The notes under the pieces are model-generated. The model saw only the letters and a program-made list of their open reading frames with translations. It was not told the origin of the DNA and did not search any database. Of a DNA stretch of 5,306 bases, positions 4,584 to 5,306 are shown one piece after another (the stretch's first letter is position 1; every line of letters begins with the position of its first letter). The DNA lies in assembly GCA_903915555.1 (NCBI GenBank), contig CAIWTL010000469.1:1-5306 (forward strand), in the 5' to 3' direction. The stretch comes from an uncultured Micrococcales bacterium. GTDB taxonomy: Bacteria > Actinomycetota > Actinomycetes > S36-B12 > GCA-2699445. The translations under genes and the position numbers were made by a program.

Positions 4584-5306
4584 CGATCAGGGCGCGCTGT
4601 TCCCGCTCGTGGCGGCTGTGCGACCCGACGGCCGGTGAGGACGACGAGGGGCGCGTGACGCCCATGATCGTCCGCCCGGTCACCTGCGGCAGGTTCATGG
4701 AGACGAACTGCCAGGCGCCCTGGTTGGCCGGCTCCTCCTGCACCCAGCGCAGCTCGGCCCCCGGGAAGCGCCCGAGCGCTTCGGGAAGAGTGCGCACCGG
4801 CACCGGATAGGGCCGCTCGAGGCGGACGATGGCAGTGTCGGATGCCTCCCGCCGGGCACGCTCGGCGGCCAGGTCGTAATAGACCTTGCCGCTGCAGAGC
4901 AGGACCTTCTTCACTCCCGCGGGGTCGACGGTGTCGTCGCCGATCACCGCCCGGAACGTGCCGGACGTGAAGTCCGACAGCGGGGAGGTCGCCGCGCGCG
5001 ACCGCAGCAGGGACTTGGGGGTGAAAACGATCAGGGGTCGGATGATGCGCGAGTAGACCTGCCACCGCAGCAGGTGGAAGTACGACGCGGGGGTCGAGGG
5101 GATCGCGAGAGTCATGTTGTCCTCGGCGCACAGTTGCAGGAACCGTTCGACGCGGGCCGAGGAGTGGTCCGGTCCCTGCCCCTCGAAGCCGTGGGGCAGG
5201 AGGAGGGTCAGCCGGGAGCGCTGGCCCCACTTCTGCTCCCCGGACGAGATGAACTCGTCGATGATCGTCTGGGCCCCGTTGGCGAAGTCGCCGAACTGGG
5301 CTTCCC
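4567..5306 (-). CDS. kgd: C-terminal part of multifunctional 2-oxoglutarate dehydrogenase E1 / 2-oxoglutarate decarboxylase (partial)
   Basis: The frame enters at 5304 as EAQFGDFANGAQ and ends at the TGA at 4569-4567, giving the last 245 residues of a protein expected to exceed 1,200. It belongs to the ThDP-dependent E1 component that decarboxylates 2-oxoglutarate in the TCA cycle; in actinobacteria E1 is fused to a succinyltransferase domain and works with E2 and E3. Diagnostic segments are EAQFGDFANGAQTIIDEFI (1-19), LPHGFEGQGPDHSSAR (36-51) with its conserved active-site His, CAEDNMTLAIPSTPASYFHLLR (positions 59-80), RPLIVFTPKSLLR (89-101), the SGKVYYDL strand, EEPANQGAW and the closing VGSHSRHEREQ. 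There are no frameshifts or missing motifs. The N-terminal acyltransferase domain and any GarA/OdhI control features lie outside the window. Its 3' end overlaps the PLP enzyme start, so both are probably on one message. Kgd is known in mycobacteria and corynebacteria to be inhibited by GarA/OdhI and activated by acetyl-CoA; that is family knowledge and not visible here. Confidence 0.97.
   Translation of the reverse strand, partial: EAQFGDFANGAQTIIDEFISSGEQKWGQRSRLTLLLPHGFEGQGPDHSSARVERFLQLCAEDNMTLAIPSTPASYFHLLRWQVYSRIIRPLIVFTPKSLLRSRAATSPLSDFTSGTFRAVIGDDTVDPAGVKKVLLCSGKVYYDLAAERARREASDTAIVRLERPYPVPVRTLPEALGRFPGAELRWVQEEPANQGAWQFVSMNLPQVTGRTIMGVTRPSSSSPAVGSHSRHEREQRALIDAAFS

Noticed and set aside
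4005..4658. Plus-strand open frame of 217 codons opposite the PLP enzyme
   Set aside because: Arg/Gly-rich translation antiparallel to a gene with intact PLP motifs; no ribosome site of note.

Overview
The window is a compact, GC-rich stretch of chromosome with five complete genes and two genes cut by the window edges. GC-rich codon use, several GTG starts, a VKOR-type disulfide enzyme and a Kgd/OdhA-type 2-oxoglutarate dehydrogenase E1 C-terminus all point to an actinobacterium. My guess is Mycobacteriales (a Dietzia- or Gordonia-like genome), but the genus cannot be fixed from the sequence alone.

Layout. Bases 1-81 (minus strand) hold the first 27 codons of a protein with a basic start followed by a hydrophobic segment, reading out of the window. 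Bases 82-299 are a divergent intergenic region with a tandem pair of 23-base repeats, each containing a perfect 7+1+7 palindrome, next to a further 10-base palindrome. Rightward from about 300 come a vitamin K epoxide reductase (VKOR) family membrane protein (to 902), an NAD(P)-type malic enzyme (1017-2228), a medium-chain dehydrogenase/reductase of the quinone oxidoreductase type (2225-3199, overlapping the malic enzyme stop by GTGA) and a 55-residue DUF6104-like protein (3221-3388). Twenty-two bases later, convergent genes on the minus strand occupy the rest: a fold-type III PLP-dependent decarboxylase-like enzyme (3411-4583) and, upstream of it and overlapping it by 17 bases, the C-terminal third or less of kgd (4567-5306, running off the right edge).

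How they fit together. VKOR re-oxidises DsbA-like proteins that form disulfides in exported proteins. The truncated divergent gene at the left edge looks like a membrane-anchored exported protein and could be that partner, which would make the repeat-bearing intergenic region a shared control region. The malic enzyme (malate to pyruvate) and Kgd (2-oxoglutarate decarboxylation/oxidation) are both central carbon enzymes around the TCA cycle. The MDR and DUF6104 genes appear to be cotranscribed with the malic enzyme. The PLP enzyme is probably translated from the kgd message. It keeps the PLP lysine but lacks several residues that define the lysine, ornithine and arginine biosynthetic decarboxylases.

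Most of the window is ordinary housekeeping sequence. The parts that merit attention are the palindromic tandem repeat at 138-184, the possible DsbA/VKOR divergent pair, the atypical PLP enzyme coupled to kgd, and a G-quadruplex motif at 45-62. I saw no CRISPR array, transposon, tRNA or rRNA.
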